Positions 62,102 to 64,000 of a stretch of DNA of 64,000 nucleotides are shown one piece after another; positions within the stretch are counted from its first letter, which is position 1, and every line of letters begins with the position of its first letter. The notes under the pieces were generated by a model. The model was not told the DNA's origin and ran no database searches. It worked only from the letters and a program-made list of their open reading frames with translations. Where the stretch lies: positions 48,759,364 to 48,823,363 of the forward strand of contig NC_030382.2 of the NCBI RefSeq assembly GCF_001625215.2, given 5' to 3'. This stretch comes from Daucus carota subsp. sativus. Its lineage: Eukaryota; Streptophyta; Magnoliopsida; Apiales; Apiaceae. The position numbers and the translations under genes were made by a program.

Positions 62102-64000
62102 ATGACTGATCTTTCCGGCGACGAAGCTTCACTGTCGGTTTCGCCGGAGTTTTACTCCGGCCATAATAACGGCAATGCACGGAATTCTCCGCCGTTGACG
62201 GCGTCGGCGTCATTTAGAGAAGGAAGGAGCACGACGAGGAGGCGAGCGCCGATGAGGCCGCCAAGCTTAGACGCTGATGAGTTTTTTAATTTGATGCACG
62301 GCTCGGATCCGGTTAAAATCGAACTTAATCGGTTGGAGAACGAAGTTCGAGGTCCGTGAGACATGTTTGTTTGATCTGACTACAATAGGACCTCGATAAA
62401 TTAATAATCGATAAATTAATAGTTCGTATTTAACATGTAACATGGCAATATGCAATATAATGGAGGATGTGTTTTTTAATTAATTAATTTAGAGAGGTTT
62501 AATTGTATGTTAAGTTGTGGCTTGATTGATTTGATTATATATTGTGTGTTACGGTGCCGTTTTTGTGCAGATAAAGATAGAGAGCTGGGTGAAGCTCAAG
62601 CTGAGATAAAGGCGCTCAGACTGTCTGAGCGACTTCGTGAAAAAGCAGTGGAAGAGGTTTGTGTTGCTGATGCATTTTACTTGAGATATGAATTACTGTG
62701 TAGTTTTTTTTTTTTTGGTTGAAGCTAAATTTAACCTTAGCCAATGTTCTATGTGATTGCATTAATTCCGAAGCTAAATTATAGGCATTTTCTCTAGTCA
62801 CCCTCAATTTAGAGTACAATTTCATTATATTCTCCCATGTTCCATTCCATCCAGGTGAACACAACCTAAGTCTACATAGTCATATATGTTTCTGCTTTGG
62901 TAATTTGTAATCACCATTCTACCATACCGCCAGTTGTAAAAACTTACTTGTTTTGTTCAAAATTTGGCTTTCAAAAGCCAGCAGTAGCTTCTTACAATTT
63001 TTAGAATGGACAGTTGATTGAACATCCCCTATAGTATGTCATTACTTTTTGTCTTGATTTTTTTTCTTTTGGTTCTTTCCCGATACCTCCCAAGGAAACT
63101 CTCGAATTGGATTTTTTTATATTGGAGTTTCCAGTTCAGTGTCACAAACTTATTATTTTCACACCGGGTAGCATTTCTGTCAGCAGCTGATCCTTGCAAC
63201 CTCACCTTGGAGATAAATTATGAATTAGATATATGGTAAAAGTTACATAGTAGGAATCAACATAATTGTTGGTATTAGTTTCTAATTATCCAAGATAGGG
63301 TTTTACTCCCGAGTCCCAAGATGTAATCATCATGCCTACATCAGATTGTCAAAATTATGAATTGATTATTTATAAAAAAAATGAGGATTTATTTGTGTCT
63401 CTTCGGAGGATTCCAAGTTTTACTTTTGAGTCTTGTACTATATCGCTCATAGTAGCTAAACTGCTGATGCAGACTAAAGGAGTAAAGCTCCTACTAACCA
63501 TCTATGATCGACCCATATTATCCAGTTTTTCGATACCATCTGACTGTTGATATTTAGCATGTAGAGTTTGTCTGTATATTCTTACAGAATAGTTGTCTTC
63601 TTAATCGGCTATAATTAATTTACTTAAACATATACATGTGATTGGCTCCATAATGTTCTTTTGATATACCAAGTTTATCAAAATACATTTCTCTATGCAG
63701 TAGTTCTCCGGGCTATTGAATTTTCGCTCATTCTATTCTTTTTGTCCTTTTCCAGCCTGTCTATGTGTGGATTATTTCAATATACTTTAGTCAGGACTTA
63801 TAACTTAACAACCTAAGCAATTCTATTTACACGTCCTCCTTTGACCATTTTAAATGTTATTCACAATTTTTTTACACCGGAAGAAAGCTTATTTTTCTAT
63901 TTGTTTTTCCTGTATCCTAGCTAAGTGAAGAATTGGAAAAGGTGGACGAAAAGCTCAAGTTAACGGAATCTCTTCTTGAAAGCAAAGTATTGACTGAAGC
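62102..64000 (+). CDS. MAP70: Microtubule-associated protein 70 (MAP70), 5' part, runs off the window
   Basis: Three exons are visible: 62102-62351, 62571-62656 and 63921-63986, with phases 1 and 0, encoding the first 134 residues. The N-terminus is Ser/Gly-rich, then PPLTASASFREGRSTTRRR and PSLDADEFFNLMHGSDPVKI, a well-conserved MAP70 block. It continues into the coiled coil ELNRLENEVRDKDRELGEAQ, LRLSERLREKAVEELSEELE and KVDEKLKLTESLLESK. MAP70 proteins are plant-specific coiled-coil proteins of about 600 residues that bind cortical microtubules and shape secondary walls. The remainder lies beyond position 64000. Donor GTATTG follows AGCAAA at 63986. Intron 1 is only 219 bp and mostly made of a short inverted-repeat element. 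Intron 2 is 1.26 kb. It is the only plus-strand gene in the window and is divergent from the RING E3 gene across 5.7 kb. Confidence 0.93.
62381..62507. mobile_element. 127-bp relative of the TACAGTAAAACCTC family in MAP70 intron 1
   Basis: The left end TACAATAGGACCTCGATAAA and the right end AGAGAGGTTTAATTGTA form an inverted pair and resemble the ends of the element at 23450-24075. It accounts for more than half of the 219-bp intron. Confidence 0.6.

Noticed and set aside
1..64000. A CRISPR array, operon, phage or bacterial defence-type system
   Set aside because: All genes are intron-containing plant genes; no regularly spaced repeats or compact gene clusters occur.

Overview
The window is nuclear DNA from a seed plant, most likely a eudicot. 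It is AT-rich, its genes are broken by many GT-AG introns, and its intergenic and intronic DNA is full of small non-autonomous DNA transposons. It also carries short plastid and mitochondrial fragments. I cannot name the species. Exon boundaries were read by hand from splice-site consensus, reading-frame phase and family conservation.

Eight protein-coding genes are supported, seven on the minus strand and one on the plus strand. From left to right they are: a plasmodesmata-located protein with two DUF26 domains (1839-3563, -); a Ubc13-partner ubiquitin E2 variant of the UEV1/MMS2 family with a CaaX tail (8087-13350, -); a PLATZ zinc-binding transcription factor (14494-15772, -); VAC14, scaffold of the PI(3,5)P2 kinase complex (18890-30762, -); the inner-ring nucleoporin NUP155 (32614-44962, -); plant LpxC, a UDP-3-O-acyl-N-acetylglucosamine deacetylase (47290-50561, -); a membrane-anchored RING-H2 E3 ligase (51765-56388, -); and the 5' part of a MAP70 microtubule-associated protein (62102 to beyond the right edge, +).

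These are housekeeping and cell-biology genes with no shared pathway. The order PDLP followed by VAC14 recalls the PDLP6/VAC14 neighbourhood on Arabidopsis chromosome 2, from memory.

The gene-poor stretches (1-1838, 3564-8086, 15773-18889, 44963-47289, 56389-62101) hold mostly transposon remnants. Several elements have readable termini and target-site duplications. They include hAT-like elements at 27897-28656, 45900-46543 and 16665-16847 with a relative at 60104-60263, Stowaway elements at 56531-56835 and 58817-59075, and a Mutator-like MITE at 56846-57382. A family with TACAGTAAAACCTC-type ends lies in introns of VAC14 and MAP70.

The most unusual observations are a CaaX-type tail on the E2 variant, a plastid 4.5S rRNA-spacer fragment in a VAC14 intron, a 39-base copy of the 5' half of mitochondrial-type tRNA-Phe(GAA) in a NUP155 intron, and a 120-bp stop-free GC-AG intron in VAC14. 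I found no operon, CRISPR array, phage or clearly novel multi-gene system.
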